Translations under genes and position numbers: made by a program
Notes under the pieces: model-generated
The model's database searches: none
The model's input: the letters and a program-made list of their open reading frames with translations, nothing else
What the model was told of the DNA's origin: nothing
In this document: positions 50,900 to 60,177 of the stretch, in pieces
Numbering within the stretch: position 1 is the stretch's first letter
How the letters are laid out: each line of letters opens with the position of its first letter
Assembly: GCF_016785085.1 (NCBI RefSeq)
Contig: NZ_JAENHO010000001.1
Location: 868,001 to 932,000, forward strand
Source: Paractinoplanes lichenicola
Lineage (GTDB): Bacteria > Actinomycetota > Actinomycetes > Mycobacteriales > Micromonosporaceae
Length of the DNA stretch: 64,000 bases
Direction of reading: 5' to 3'

Positions 50900-52156
50900 T
50901 CACCCGGGGACCCGGATCGCGATGACGGCCATGTCGTCGCTGAACTCGACGTTCGCGGTGGCCCGGGCCAGCACGGCGTCGACCACCTCGTGGGCCGTCG
51001 GGGCCTCGAGGACGCTCAGCAGGCCGGCCAGGTCGTCCTCGGCGAAATTCGAGCCGCGGCCGGCGGTGACGCTGTTGGTGTGCAGCACGAGGGTGTCGCC
51101 CGGGGACAGCTCGAAGTCGTCGACCTTGAGCGAAAGCTTGGGCAGGATGCCGATCGGGCTGGAGGCGCGCCCGGCGGGGTGCACGGTGCCGTCGGCGCGG
51201 CGCAGCAGGCCGGCCGGGTGCCCGGCGGTGCAGATCCGCACGCTGAAACCTGTCGCGGCCGGTCGGAGCGCGACGTAGGCCACGGTCGCGAAGCCGGGGG
51301 TGCCGGACTCGTCGTACCAGCGGTGCAGGGCGGCGTCGAGCTCGGTCAGGACGATGGCGGGCGAGCTCACCCGCAGGGCGCCGGCGCGCAGCGTGTGCCG
51401 GGCCAGAGCCCCCGTACGGGCGGCGTGCGCGCCCTGACCGGTGACGTCGCCGAGGAAGATCGCCCAGCCCGTCGGGGTCGGCACGGCGTCGTAGAAGTCG
51501 CCCAGCACGTCGTCGCCGCCGAGCCGGTGCCCGGCCGCCACGTCGAGCCCGTCGATCGCCGGGAGCTCGGCCGGCAACAGGCTCTGCTGCAGCGTCAGGG
51601 CCAGGTGCCGGTATTTCTCGGCGTGGGCCCGGGCCCGTTCCGCCTCCCGGGCGGCCTCCTCGGCCGAGATGCGCAGGGCGACCTCCCCGCTGGCGGCGTG
51701 GGCCAGCACCTCGAGGGTGCGTTTCTCCTGCTCCGTCCAGGCGCGGGGCTCGTTGTCGACGACACAGAACGAGCCCAGGACGTGCCCCTCCGGCGACCGT
51801 ACGGGATAACCGGCCCAGGCGATCACCCCCATCTTCTCGATCGACGGGTTGTCGCTGGTCAGCGGGTCCTCGCGGGCGTCGGTGACGATGACCGCGTCGT
51901 CGCCGGCGATCACGTACTGGCAAAACGACTCGCCGACCGGGTTCTGCCGGTCGTCGCCGGTCACGCCGATGCAGCTCTTCCAGAACGAGCGCCGCTCGTC
52001 GACCACGGTGACGAAGCCGAACGGGGCGTCGAGCAGTTCGCAGGCCAGCCGGGTGAGCCGGTCGAACGGCTCCTCGGGGGCGGTGTCCAGCAGGCCACTT
52101 CGCCGTACGGCGGCCAGGCGCTCGGGCCGCAGCAGCGGTGTCGATGGCGGGGTCAC
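50900..52156 (-). CDS. GAF domain SpoIIE-type PP2C phosphatase
   Basis: 418 residues. GAF domain (about 20-165: FGFVTVVDERRSFWKSCIGV, SFCQYVI, YPVRSPEGHVLGSFCVVD), a helical linker, then the PPM phosphatase (about 215-417) with LGDFYDAVPT, FLGDVTGQGAHAA and the closing FSDDMAVIAI. Metal-binding Asp residues are kept. It dephosphorylates an anti-anti-sigma factor in partner-switching systems. A divergent HATPase gene lies 83 bases upstream, and a SigB-type sigma factor 17 kb away is a possible final target. Confidence 0.9.
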   Translation of the reverse strand: MTPPSTPLLRPERLAAVRRSGLLDTAPEEPFDRLTRLACELLDAPFGFVTVVDERRSFWKSCIGVTGDDRQNPVGESFCQYVIAGDDAVIVTDAREDPLTSDNPSIEKMGVIAWAGYPVRSPEGHVLGSFCVVDNEPRAWTEQEKRTLEVLAHAASGEVALRISAEEAAREAERARAHAEKYRHLALTLQQSLLPAELPAIDGLDVAAGHRLGGDDVLGDFYDAVPTPTGWAIFLGDVTGQGAHAARTGALARHTLRAGALRVSSPAIVLTELDAALHRWYDESGTPGFATVAYVALRPAATGFSVRICTAGHPAGLLRRADGTVHPAGRASSPIGILPKLSLKVDDFELSPGDTLVLHTNSVTAGRGSNFAEDDLAGLLSVLEAPTAHEVVDAVLARATANVEFSDDMAVIAIRVPG

Positions 52157-52239
52157 CCCGTCAGTCTACGGAGACCGCCGCCGAATCCACCGGGCCCGAA
52201 CCGTGCGTAAGCGCGCGCTCAGCGGGTAGTCATGCGGCC

Positions 52240-52605
52240 GTGGAACAGCTGCACGTGCCCTTTACCCACCGCACAGATCTCACTGCCCTGCGTAGTACTG
52301 CCCGGTCGATGCTGATCCGACTGGACAGCCCGGTCCTCGACGACGCGTTGCTGGTGATCACGGAGCTGGTGGAGAACGTCGTGCAGCACACCGGCGACGG
52401 CGGCGAGCTCACCGTGAGCCGGCACGACGACGCCATACGGATCGAGGTCGCCGACACCAGCGCCGAGCTGCCCCGGCAATATCCGCCCGACGCCCGGCGC
52501 ATCGGCGGCCGCGGGATGCTGCTCGTGGCCGCGATGACCCGGGCCTGGGGCAGTCACCCCCGCGAGGGCGGCAAGGTCGTGTGGGCCGACGTGCCCGTGG
52601 CCTGA
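52240..52605 (+). CDS. HATPase_c anti-sigma-like kinase (RsbW type)
   Basis: 121 residues from a GTG start: N-box ELVENVVQHTGDG, G1 region IEVADTSAE and G2 GGRGMLLVAAMTRAWG. This is a free-standing GHKL kinase of the RsbW/SpoIIAB kind that binds a sigma factor or its antagonist. The divergent SpoIIE phosphatase is the natural counterpart; no anti-anti-sigma (STAS) gene is in this stretch. Its end overlaps the convergent small gene by 52 bases. Confidence 0.88.
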   Translation: MEQLHVPFTHRTDLTALRSTARSMLIRLDSPVLDDALLVITELVENVVQHTGDGGELTVSRHDDAIRIEVADTSAELPRQYPPDARRIGGRGMLLVAAMTRAWGSHPREGGKVVWADVPVA

Positions 52606-52901
52606 CCGCCCCGCCGCTCCAACGCGTCCAGGACTGCCACCCGCGCGGCCGGGACCTCGACGGTCACGCGCAGGACGCCGTCGGCCGGCTCGATCGTGAA
52701 CGTGAAGAACGAGCAGCACTCGGTCTCGCGGGCGGTCAGGTCGCGGGCCACGGATTCGGCCGCCGGGTCGAGATCCCAGCGCAGGACCGTGGCCGACTCC
52801 CGCGCCTGGCCGAGCAGCGCGGTCGTGAACAGGTCGTCGAACTCGGCCAGCCGCATCGGCTGCTCGACGGTCGGCAGGGTGCACGCCTCGATATCGGTCA
52901 T
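52554..52901 (-). CDS. Conserved actinobacterial small protein with Cys-Cys motif
   Basis: 115 residues starting MTDIEACTLPTVEQPMRLAEFDDLF. The motif RDLTARETECCSFFTFTI is characteristic of a small family often found with MerR genes in actinobacteria; its paired cysteines could bind a metal. A longer frame upstream crosses the promoter region, so the ATG at 52901 is used. Its 3' end overlaps the HATPase gene by 52 bases. An ACCCGGG/CCCGGGT inverted repeat (52921-52947) lies upstream. Function unknown. Confidence 0.75.
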   Translation of the reverse strand: MTDIEACTLPTVEQPMRLAEFDDLFTTALLGQARESATVLRWDLDPAAESVARDLTARETECCSFFTFTIEPADGVLRVTVEVPAARVAVLDALERRGGQATGTSAHTTLPPSRG

Positions 52902-52979
52902 GACTCGACGGTAAGTGCGTACCCGGGTACCGATTGCAACCCCGGGTGAGGCGCGACACGCCCGGCACACCATCTGGTG

Positions 52980-53010
52980 TTGCTCGCGTCGAGGCTCACC
53001 CATATATGGT
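52980..53010 (+). promoter_or_regulatory. Probable promoter of the nrdAB riboswitch transcript
   Basis: TTGCTC (52980-52985) and TATATG or TATGGT (53003-53010), 17-19 bases apart, form the only A/T-rich -10 element upstream of the first riboswitch. The remaining 52902-52980 interval holds an inverted repeat but no gene. Confidence 0.4.
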
Positions 53011-53032
53011 GTGTCCCGCAGCTGGTTCGAGC

Positions 53033-53203
53033 GCCGCGCTTGTGCGGTGATCGAGGCAAGAGGGAACCCGGTGTGAATCCGGGACTGCCCCGCAGCGGTG
53101 AGTGGGAACGAAAGCCGTCACACAGCACTGGGCCCGACAGCCTGGGAAGCGACGGCCAGTAGGAGCGTGCGAGACGCCCACGAGTCCGAAGACCTGCCAG
53201 CGC
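53033..53203 (+). ncRNA. Adenosylcobalamin riboswitch upstream of nrdAB
   Basis: Contains the conserved core: AGAGGGAACCCGGTG, ATCCGGGACTGCCCCGCA, CGGTGAGTGGGAACGAAAGCC, and the closing CACGAGTCCGAAGACCTGCC (the B12-box region). Boundaries are approximate. About 125 bases with GC-rich hairpins separate it from the nrdA ATG, enough for a terminator or anti-ribosome-site platform. B12 binding should switch the B12-independent reductase off; the same control of nrdAB is known in Streptomyces. Confidence 0.92.
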
Positions 53204-53328
53204 ACCGTGCGCCGCCGTGGCGTGCGGTGGTCGAAGGCCGCGTGGGACGGCCGACGCCATCATGACGGCCGACCGTGGCCGTCGGCGTCCCCGCGTGCCT
53301 TCACTGAGGTCTCCAGGGGGACGCGAAG

Positions 53329-55692
53329 ATGACGGTCACGCAGGACAAGACAACCGTGCCGGAGCAGCGCCGGCACGTGATGCAGGTGCGCAAGCGCAAC
53401 GGCGACCTCGAGACGGTCGACGTCAACAAGATCGTCAAGGCCGTCGAGCGGTGGGTGGCCGACCTCGACGAGGTGGACCCGCTGCGGGTCGCGACCAAGA
53501 CGATCAGCGGCCTGTACGACGGTGCGACCACGGCCGAGCTGGACAAACTGTCCATTCAGACGTCGGCCGAGCTGATCGGCGAGGAGCCGCAATACTCGAA
53601 GCTGGCCGCGCGCCTGCTCGCCGCGTACGTGGAGAAGGAAGTTCGCAATCAGGGGGTCGCGACCTTCAGCCAGTCGATCCGGCACGCCCACCAGCAGGGT
53701 CTGATCGGCGACGAGACGGCCGCATTCGTGGCGCGGAATGCCCGCAAGCTCGACGACGCGATCGACGTCTCGGGCGACCTGCGCTTCGAGTATTTCGGGC
53801 TGCGTACGGTGGCCGACCGCTATCTGCTGCGCCACCCGCAGGAACGTACGGTGGTCGAGACGCCGCAGTATTTCCTGCTGCGCGTCGCGTGCGGCCTGTC
53901 GCAGACTCCGGCCGAGGCGATCGGCTTCTACCGCCTGATGTCGTCACTGGCCTATCTGCCGAGCTCGCCCACATTGTTCAACTCGGGCACGCGGCACACG
54001 CAGATGTCGTCGTGCTTCCTGGTCGACTCGCCGCGCGACGAATTGGACTCCATTTACGAGCGCTATCACCAGGTCGCGAAGCTGTCCAAGTTCTCCGGCG
54101 GCATCGGCATCTCGTGGTCCCGCGTACGCGGCCGGGGCGCGCTGATCCGGGGCACGAACGGGAAGTCGAACGGCATTGTGCCGTTCCTCAAGACGCTCGA
54201 CGCGGGGGTGGCGGCGGTCAATCAGGGCGGCCGGCGCAAGGGCGCGGCGTGCGTCTATCTGGAGCCGTGGCACCCGGACGTCGAGGAATTCCTGGAACTG
54301 CGCGACAACACGGGCGAGGAGTCCCGGCGTACGCACAATCTGAACCTGGCCAACTGGATCCCGGACGAGTTCATGCGGCGGGTCGAGGCCGACGGCGACT
54401 GGTCGCTGATCGACCCTTCGGACGCCCCCGATCTGCCCGACCTGTTCGGTGAGGCATTCGACGACGCGTACAGAAAGGCCGAGAAGAAGGCCGTCAAAAC
54501 CGTCAAAGCCCGGGACCTGTACGGGCGGATGATGCGCACCTTGGCGCAGACGGGCAACGGCTGGATGACGTTCAAGGATCGCTCGAACGCGCTCTCCAAC
54601 CAGACCGGCGCGCCCGGCAACACGATCCACCTGTCCAACCTGTGCACCGAGATTCTCGAAGTGAACAGCGACGACGAGACGGCGGTGTGCAACCTCGGCT
54701 CGATCAACCTGGGCGCGCACATCATCGCGGACGGCGTGGACTGGCCGAAGTTGCGCAAAACCGTTCGTACGGCGGTCGTCTTCCTCGACCGGGTCATCGA
54801 CATCAACTTCTACCCGTCGGACCAGGCCGCGAAGTCCAATCCGCGCTGGCGGCCGATCGGGCTCGGGCTGATGGGGCTGCAGGACGCGTTCTTCCAGCTG
54901 CGGCTGCCGTTCGACTCGGACGCGGCACGCGAGCTGTCCACCCGCGTACAGGAAGAGATTTTCCTGACCGCGCTCGAGTCGTCGGCCGAGCTCGCCGAGC
55001 GTTTCGGACCCCACCCCGCGTACGGCGAGACGCGCGCGGCGGCCGGGGATCTGCACCACGAATTGTGGGGCGCCACGCCCGCGCAGACCGAGCGGTGGGC
55101 CACGCTCAAAACGCGCATCGAGGCGACCGGATTGCGCAACTCGCTGCTCGTGGCGATCGCGCCGACGGCCACCATCGCGTCGATCGCGGGCTGCTACGAG
55201 TGCATCGAGCCGCAGGTGTCCAACCTGTTCAAGCGCGAGACGATGTCGGGCGAGTTCCTGCAGATCAATTCCTATCTCGTACGGGAACTGAAGGCGCGCG
55301 GCCTGTGGACGGCGCCGATCCGGGAGCAGATCAAGCGGGCCGAGGGCTCGGTGCAGGGCATTTCCGAACTGCCAGCCGACGTACGGGAATTGTTCCGGAC
55401 GGCTTGGGAGCTTCCCCAGCGTGCGCTGATCGATCTGGCCGCGGCCCGCGCGCCCTACATCGACCAGTCGCAGTCGCTCAACCTGTTCCTGAGCGCGCCG
55501 ACCATCGGCAAGCTCTCCTCGATGTATCTGTACGGCTGGAAAGCCGGCCTGAAGACGTCGTATTACCTGCGTTCGCGACCCGCGACGCGCATTCAGCAGG
55601 CCACCGTGTCCGTCGCCCCGATCGCCGTCGCCGACGACGAGGCGCTCGCCTGCTCCCTGGAAAACCCCGAGTCCTGTGAGGCCTGCCAGTAA
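53329..55692 (+). CDS. nrdA: Class I ribonucleoside-diphosphate reductase, alpha subunit
   Basis: 787 residues. ATP-cone at the N-terminus (VRKRNGDLETVDVNKIVKAVERWV), then the barrel with PTLFNSGTRHTQMSSCFL (active-site Cys), NLCTEILEV, ETAVCNLGSINLG, and QSLNLFLSAP, TSYYLRSRPA; the C-terminal redox pair is in ESCEACQ. It reduces ribonucleotides to deoxyribonucleotides with oxygen-dependent NrdB. It overlaps nrdB by TAATG, so the two are coupled. Expression is under the cobalamin riboswitch, implying a B12-dependent NrdJ elsewhere. Confidence 0.96.
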   Translation: MTVTQDKTTVPEQRRHVMQVRKRNGDLETVDVNKIVKAVERWVADLDEVDPLRVATKTISGLYDGATTAELDKLSIQTSAELIGEEPQYSKLAARLLAAYVEKEVRNQGVATFSQSIRHAHQQGLIGDETAAFVARNARKLDDAIDVSGDLRFEYFGLRTVADRYLLRHPQERTVVETPQYFLLRVACGLSQTPAEAIGFYRLMSSLAYLPSSPTLFNSGTRHTQMSSCFLVDSPRDELDSIYERYHQVAKLSKFSGGIGISWSRVRGRGALIRGTNGKSNGIVPFLKTLDAGVAAVNQGGRRKGAACVYLEPWHPDVEEFLELRDNTGEESRRTHNLNLANWIPDEFMRRVEADGDWSLIDPSDAPDLPDLFGEAFDDAYRKAEKKAVKTVKARDLYGRMMRTLAQTGNGWMTFKDRSNALSNQTGAPGNTIHLSNLCTEILEVNSDDETAVCNLGSINLGAHIIADGVDWPKLRKTVRTAVVFLDRVIDINFYPSDQAAKSNPRWRPIGLGLMGLQDAFFQLRLPFDSDAARELSTRVQEEIFLTALESSAELAERFGPHPAYGETRAAAGDLHHELWGATPAQTERWATLKTRIEATGLRNSLLVAIAPTATIASIAGCYECIEPQVSNLFKRETMSGEFLQINSYLVRELKARGLWTAPIREQIKRAEGSVQGISELPADVRELFRTAWELPQRALIDLAAARAPYIDQSQSLNLFLSAPTIGKLSSMYLYGWKAGLKTSYYLRSRPATRIQQATVSVAPIAVADDEALACSLENPESCEACQ

Positions 55693-56687
55693 TGCTGCTC
55701 GATCCCGGAATGGACCTGACCCTGCGGCCGATGAAGTATCCGGCCTTCTTCGACCGGTTCAAGGACGCCATCAAGAACACCTGGACCGTCGAGGAGGTCG
55801 ACCTGCACTCCGACCTCGCCGATCTGCAGCGGCTCTCCCCCGCCGAGCAGCACCTCGTGTCGCGGCTGGTCGCCTTCTTCGCCACCGGTGACACGATCGT
55901 GGCCAACAACCTCGTGCTCAACCTCTATCAGCACGTCAACTCGCCCGAGGGCCGGCTCTATCTGTCGCGCCAGCTGTTCGAGGAGGCCGTGCACGTCCAG
56001 TTCTATCTGAACCTGCTCGACACCTACGTGCCGAACGAGCAGGAACGGTTCGAGGCATTCGCGGCGGTCGAGAACATCCCGTCGATCGCCCGCAAGGCCG
56101 AGTTCTGCTTCAAATGGATCGACTCGGTCTACTCGCTCAGGGAACTCAAGTCGCGCGAGGATCGGCGGGCGTTCCTGCTCAACGTGATCTGCTTCGCCGC
56201 GTGCATCGAGGGCCTGTTCTTCTACGGCGCCTTCGCGTACGTGTATTTCCTGCGCTCCCGCGGCCTGCTCAACGGGCTCGCCTCCGGCACCAACTGGGTC
56301 TTCCGCGACGAGAGCATGCACATGGCGTTCGCGTTCGACGTGGTCGACACCGTACGGCAGGAGGAACCCGACCTGTTCGACGCCGAGATGGAGCAGCAGG
56401 TGCGTGACATGCTCGCCGAGGCCGTCGAATGCGAGGTGCAGTTCGCCGCCGACATCCTCGAACAGGGCGTCTCCGGCATGTCCCTCGGCGACATGCGCGA
56501 ATACCTGCAACACGTGGCCGACCGCCGGCTCGAAGTTCTCGGCATCGAACCGGTCTACGGCAGCAAGAACCCGTTCGCCTTCATGGAACTGCAAGACGTC
56601 CAGGAGCTCTCGAACTTCTTCGAACGCCGCGTCTCGGCCTACCAGGTCGGCGTCACCGGCACAGTCTCGTTCGACGACGACTTCTGA
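55692..56687 (+). CDS. nrdB: Class I ribonucleoside-diphosphate reductase, beta subunit
   Basis: 331 residues. Di-iron ligands and radical site: ATGDTIVANN (Asp), FEEAVHVQFYLNL (Glu, His, and Tyr seven residues after Glu, the E. coli Tyr122 position), FRDESMHMAF (Glu, His). The radical Tyr is present, so this is a Tyr-radical enzyme rather than a metal-only variant. The stop is followed by a second cobalamin riboswitch about 20 bases further on. No nrdS-like regulator gene follows, unlike in S. coelicolor. Confidence 0.95.
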   Translation: MLLDPGMDLTLRPMKYPAFFDRFKDAIKNTWTVEEVDLHSDLADLQRLSPAEQHLVSRLVAFFATGDTIVANNLVLNLYQHVNSPEGRLYLSRQLFEEAVHVQFYLNLLDTYVPNEQERFEAFAAVENIPSIARKAEFCFKWIDSVYSLRELKSREDRRAFLLNVICFAACIEGLFFYGAFAYVYFLRSRGLLNGLASGTNWVFRDESMHMAFAFDVVDTVRQEEPDLFDAEMEQQVRDMLAEAVECEVQFAADILEQGVSGMSLGDMREYLQHVADRRLEVLGIEPVYGSKNPFAFMELQDVQELSNFFERRVSAYQVGVTGTVSFDDDF

Positions 56688-56705
56688 CGACCCCGTACGA
56701 TGGCG

Positions 56706-56895
56706 GGCGGTGCTGGTTCGCCCCGTCCGCCAGGCGGGGTGTCGTAAGAGGGAACCCGGTGCGATACCGGGACTGCCCCGCAGCGGTGAGTGGGAACGAA
56801 AGCCGTCATCAAGCACTGGACCCCGTACGGGATCTGGGAAGCGACGGCCGGTAGGCGCGAGCACGACGCCCACGAGTCCGAAGACCTGCCAGCGC
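56706..56895 (+). ncRNA. Adenosylcobalamin riboswitch upstream of metE
   Basis: Shares the same core as the first riboswitch: AGAGGGAACCCGGTG, ACCGGGACTGCCCCGCAGCG, GTGAGTGGGAACGAAAGCC, and CACGAGTCCGAAGACCTGCCAGC. Peripheral stems differ. It begins just after the nrdB stop, so it can also act on read-through. B12 should repress metE when the B12-dependent MetH can work. Boundaries approximate. Confidence 0.92.
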
Positions 56896-57007
56896 CGCGC
56901 ACGCCGCCCGGTGTGCGCTGCCGGCGGTTCCTCGGGAGAACCCAGGTCGCGCTTCAGCGTGCCTTCTCCTCCCGTGCCCGCCGGGCACTTCGAGGGAGGG
57001 ACCCCTG

Positions 57008-59239
57008 ATGTCTTTCGGTCAGAGCACCGTTCTCGGCTATCCGCGCATCGGCGCGAACCGTGAGCTCAAGAAGGCCGTCGAGGCCTACTGGTCGGGCACC
57101 GTCGACGCCGCCGCGCTGGAGGCCACCGCGGCCGGGCTGCGGGCCGAGGTGTGGCAGACGCTGCGCGACGCCCGGCTCGACGCCATCCCGTCCAACACGT
57201 TCTCGTACTACGACCACGTGCTTGACACCGCCGTGGCCGTCGGCGCGATCCCGGAGCGATTCGAGCGGCTCGGCCTGTCGAAACTGGACACCTATTTCGC
57301 CATGGCCCGTGGGGTCGACGCCGAGCCCGCACTCGAGCTGACCAAGTGGTTCGACACCAACTACCACTACCTGGTCCCCGAGATCGACGACGAGACCATC
57401 TTCGCGGCCGATCCGGCCAAACCCTTGCGCGAGTACGCCGAGGCACGCGACCTCGGGATCACCACGCGCCCCGTGCTGGTCGGGCCGGCCACGTTCCTGT
57501 TGCTGGCCAAGGGATCCGCGCCGTTCGAAAGGTTCGGCGAGCTGACCGACACGTACGCGGAGATTCTGGGCCGGCTGGCCGACGCCGGGGTGCCGTGGGT
57601 GCAACTGGACGAGCCCGCCTACGTCGCCGACCGTACGCCGGCGGAGATCGACGCCCTGCGCGCGGTCTACCACCGCCTCGGCGGCCTCGAGAACCGGCCG
57701 AAGATCTTCGTGGCCACCTACTTCGGCGAGCTCGGGGATGCCCTGCCCGCCCTGCTCGACACCCCGATCGAGGCACTCGGTCTGGATCTCGTCGCCGGCC
57801 CGGGCAACCTGGCCCGGTTGTCGGCGGCCGGCCCGCTCGGTGGCAAGACGATCGTGGCCGGGCTGGTCGACGGGCACAACATCTGGCGTACGGACCTGGG
57901 CGCCGCCGTGGCCACCGGCGCGGTCGTCGCCGGGCTGGCCGATCATGTCGCCGTCTCCACCTCGTGCTCGCTGCTGCACGTACCGGTCGACCTGTCCGCC
58001 GAGAAACACCTGGACCCCGACCTTCACGCCCGGCTCGCCTTCGCCCGGCAGAAGGTCGACGAGGTGGTGCTGCTCGGCAGGGCGCTGCGCGACGGCACCG
58101 CTGACCTGCCTTCGCCGCCGCCCGCGCCGCCTGCCTCGTGGCGCAATGCCGGGGTACGCGATCGGCTGGCCGCCCTGACCCCGGCCGACCGGCAGCGCGG
58201 CCCGTACGCCGAGCGGGCGGCCGCCCAGCAGGCCCGGCTCGGCCTGCCCGACCTGCCCACCACGACCATCGGCTCGTTCCCGCAGACGCCGTCGCTGCGG
58301 GCGGCCCGCGCTTCGCTGCGCGCGGGACGGCTTTCCGCGGACAGCTACGCGGACCAGATGCGGGCCGAGATCGAACACGTGATCCGGCTGCAGGAAGCCC
58401 TCGGCCTGGACGTGCTCGTGCACGGCGAACCCGAGCGCAACGACATGGTGCAGTACTTCGGCGACCAGCTCGACGGGTTCGCCACCACGGAGTCCGGCTG
58501 GGTCCAGTCGTACGGGTCGCGGTGTGTTCGTCCCCCGATCATCTTCGGTGACGTGGCCCGGCGCGGCGCGATGACCGTCGAATGGTCGGCCTTCGCCCAG
58601 TCGCTCACGCCGAAGCCGGTCAAGGGCATGCTCACCGGCCCGGTCACCATCCTGGCCTGGAGTTTCGTCCGCAACGACCAGCCCCGCGCCGAGACCGCCG
58701 ACCAGGTCGCGCTGGCCCTGCGCGACGAGACCGCCGACCTCGAGGCGGCCGGCGTCAAGGTGATCCAGGTCGACGAGCCGGCCCTGCGCGAGACATTGCC
58801 GCTGCGCAAGGCGGACCAGAAGGCCTACCTGGACTGGGCGATCGGCGCGTTCCGCCTGGCCACCAGCGGCGTCGCCGCCGACACCCAGGTACACACCCAC
58901 CTCTGCTACTCCGAGTTCGGCGAGGTCATCACGGCCATCGACGCCCTCGACGCCGACGTCACCAGCATCGAGGCCTCCCGCTCCAAGATGGAGGTCCTCG
59001 CCGACCTGGCCGCGATCGGCTACAGCCGCGGCGTCGGCCCCGGCGTCTGGGACATCCACTCCCCGCGCGTGCCAACGCACGACGAGGTGGTCGGCGCACT
59101 ACGCCGGGCGGTCGCGGCCGTGCCGGCCCAGCGCCTGTGGGTCAACCCCGACTGCGGCCTCAAGACCCGCGGCTACGCCGAGGTCGAGGCATCCCTGCGG
59201 CACCTGGTCGCGGCCGCCGCCGAGGTCCGCGGCAGTTAG
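57008..59239 (+). CDS. metE: Cobalamin-independent methionine synthase
   Basis: 743 residues, usual MetE length. N-terminal barrel: [22 protein letters not shown]-terminal catalytic barrel: [25 protein letters not shown], and the zinc ligands in [12 protein letters not shown] and [13 protein letters not shown]. It transfers the methyl group of 5-methyltetrahydropteroyl-triglutamate to homocysteine. GGAGGGA precedes the ATG. It is under the riboswitch at 56706-56895 and ends at a strong hairpin. Confidence 0.97.
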   Translation: MSFGQSTVLGYPRIGANRELKKAVEAYWSGTVDAAALEATAAGLRAEVWQTLRDARLDAIPSNTFSYYDHVLDTAVAVGAIPERFERLGLSKLDTYFAMARGVDAEPALELTKWFDTNYHYLVPEIDDETIFAADPAKPLREYAEARDLGITTRPVLVGPATFLLLAKGSAPFERFGELTDTYAEILGRLADAGVPWVQLDEPAYVADRTPAEIDALRAVYHRLGGLENRPKIFVATYFGELGDALPALLDTPIEALGLDLVAGPGNLARLSAAGPLGGKTIVAGLVDGHNIWRTDLGAAVATGAVVAGLADHVAVSTSCSLLHVPVDLSAEKHLDPDLHARLAFARQKVDEVVLLGRALRDGTADLPSPPPAPPASWRNAGVRDRLAALTPADRQRGPYAERAAAQQARLGLPDLPTTTIGSFPQTPSLRAARASLRAGRLSADSYADQMRAEIEHVIRLQEALGLDVLVHGEPERNDMVQYFGDQLDGFATTESGWVQSYGSRCVRPPIIFGDVARRGAMTVEWSAFAQSLTPKPVKGMLTGPVTILAWSFVRNDQPRAETADQVALALRDETADLEAAGVKVIQVDEPALRETLPLRKADQKAYLDWAIGAFRLATSGVAADTQVHTHLCYSEFGEVITAIDALDADVTSIEASRSKMEVLADLAAIGYSRGVGPGVWDIHSPRVPTHDEVVGALRRAVAAVPAQRLWVNPDCGLKTRGYAEVEASLRHLVAAAAEVRGS

Positions 59240-59249
59240 TCCTTTACTC

Positions 59250-59298
59250 CCCGGGTGCGCCGGCCCACTGACGGCCGGAGGGGGCCGGCGCACCCGGG
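59250..59298 (+). terminator. Strong hairpin terminator of metE
   Basis: CCCGGGTGCGCCGGCCC (59250-59266) and its exact complement at 59282-59298 form a 17-bp stem with a 15-base loop, 11 bases after the metE stop. Confidence 0.9.
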
Positions 59299-59451
59299 AA
59301 CAACGGCGCGGACACGCGGGTGGCCAGCGGCGGATTCGCCTGCCACATGCTGCCCGGCCGTCACACGGGCGCCGGCGACGGAACCGGGTGGTAGGCCGGG
59401 ACGTACGGGGCCGGCCGGGTCGGCTTCAGGTGCACCTGGGTTGCGCCGAGT

Positions 59452-59808
59452 TCAACGTCCCGGGGCAGGGATCACCGACAGCTCCAGCATCGGCGGGACC
59501 TCGGCCACCCCGGGCCCGCCCGCGTGCACCCAGGTCACCAGATCGTTCTCGACGGCGTCGCTGAGCACCAGGCCGAACCAGACCGGTGCCGCGCCCTGGC
59601 GGCGGGCGGCCGGAGTGGGGTGCACGACCATCACGTTGGCCTCGGCACACACGTCCAGGCACTGGCTTGTCCGCACCCGGTGGGCCGGGGCGAGCACCTC
59701 GCGCAGGCGGTCCAGTTGGGCGTCGTGGTCGATCGCGGGGTGTTTCAGGGCGTTGCCGCAGCAGCAGTCGCGGCAGACGGTCAGGGTGCAGCCTTCGGGG
59801 GTCCTCAC
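59452..59808 (-). CDS. Thioredoxin-like [2Fe-2S] ferredoxin domain protein
   Basis: 118 residues from the GTG at 59808. Four cysteines lie in the expected order: CRDCCCGNA near the N-terminus and SQCLDVCAEANVMVVHP later, a thioredoxin-like ferredoxin family found in actinobacteria. The frame is open from an ATG at 59889, but the extra 27 codons are A/T-rich and would overlap the promoter. Its partner oxidoreductase is unknown. Confidence 0.75.
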   Translation of the reverse strand: MRTPEGCTLTVCRDCCCGNALKHPAIDHDAQLDRLREVLAPAHRVRTSQCLDVCAEANVMVVHPTPAARRQGAAPVWFGLVLSDAVENDLVTWVHAGGPGVAEVPPMLELSVIPAPGR

Positions 59809-59890
59809 CCCGCCACGGTAGGCGCCGGTCCGCACCGAGGTCGAACCGGCCTGCGGTGCCGATAAGAATTGATTTGGAAAGATGCGCAAT

Positions 59891-59904
59891 TGTTCATTTG
59901 AGCA
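59891..59904 (+). promoter_or_regulatory. ArsR/SmtB-like dyad upstream of the His-rich gene
   Basis: TGTTCA-TT-TGAGCA is a 14-base dyad with one mismatch, in an A/T-rich stretch about 100 bases before the His-rich ORF. Its form is that of metal-sensor (ArsR/SmtB) operators. It may serve either divergent gene. Confidence 0.35.
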
Positions 59905-60003
59905 TTTGTGGGACCAGTGTTGAGCAGCACATATGCATTTCTTGCGATAAGCGAATTCGGGTGGCTAGCCTCGGCTCACCGCCACTGATTCGGAGAATGA
60001 AGA

Positions 60004-60156
60004 ATGACTGACACTTTGCACGAGACGCATATCGCGCACGACCACCAGCACGGCGACGACTGCGGTCACGCCGCCGTGCCGCACGACGATCACGTCGACT
60101 ACGAGCACGACGGTCACCGTCACCACGCCCACGACGGGCACTACGACGAGCACTGA
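60004..60156 (+). CDS. 50-residue histidine-rich metal-binding mini-protein
   Basis: The ATG at 60004 is preceded by GGAG at 12 bases. The peptide MTDTLHETHIAHDHQHGDDC...HDGHYDEH has about 30% His plus Asp/Glu, one Cys and no hydrophobic core. It resembles a small actinobacterial family (xxxHETHxAHDHxHGxDCGH...HDGHYDE) seen near zinc-related genes. It probably binds zinc or nickel as a store or chaperone; not shown. It is short, but ribosome site, codon use and family resemblance support it. Confidence 0.75.
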   Translation: MTDTLHETHIAHDHQHGDDCGHAAVPHDDHVDYEHDGHRHHAHDGHYDEH

Positions 60157-60177
60157 CCGCCCGCAGGATCGGCGGCG

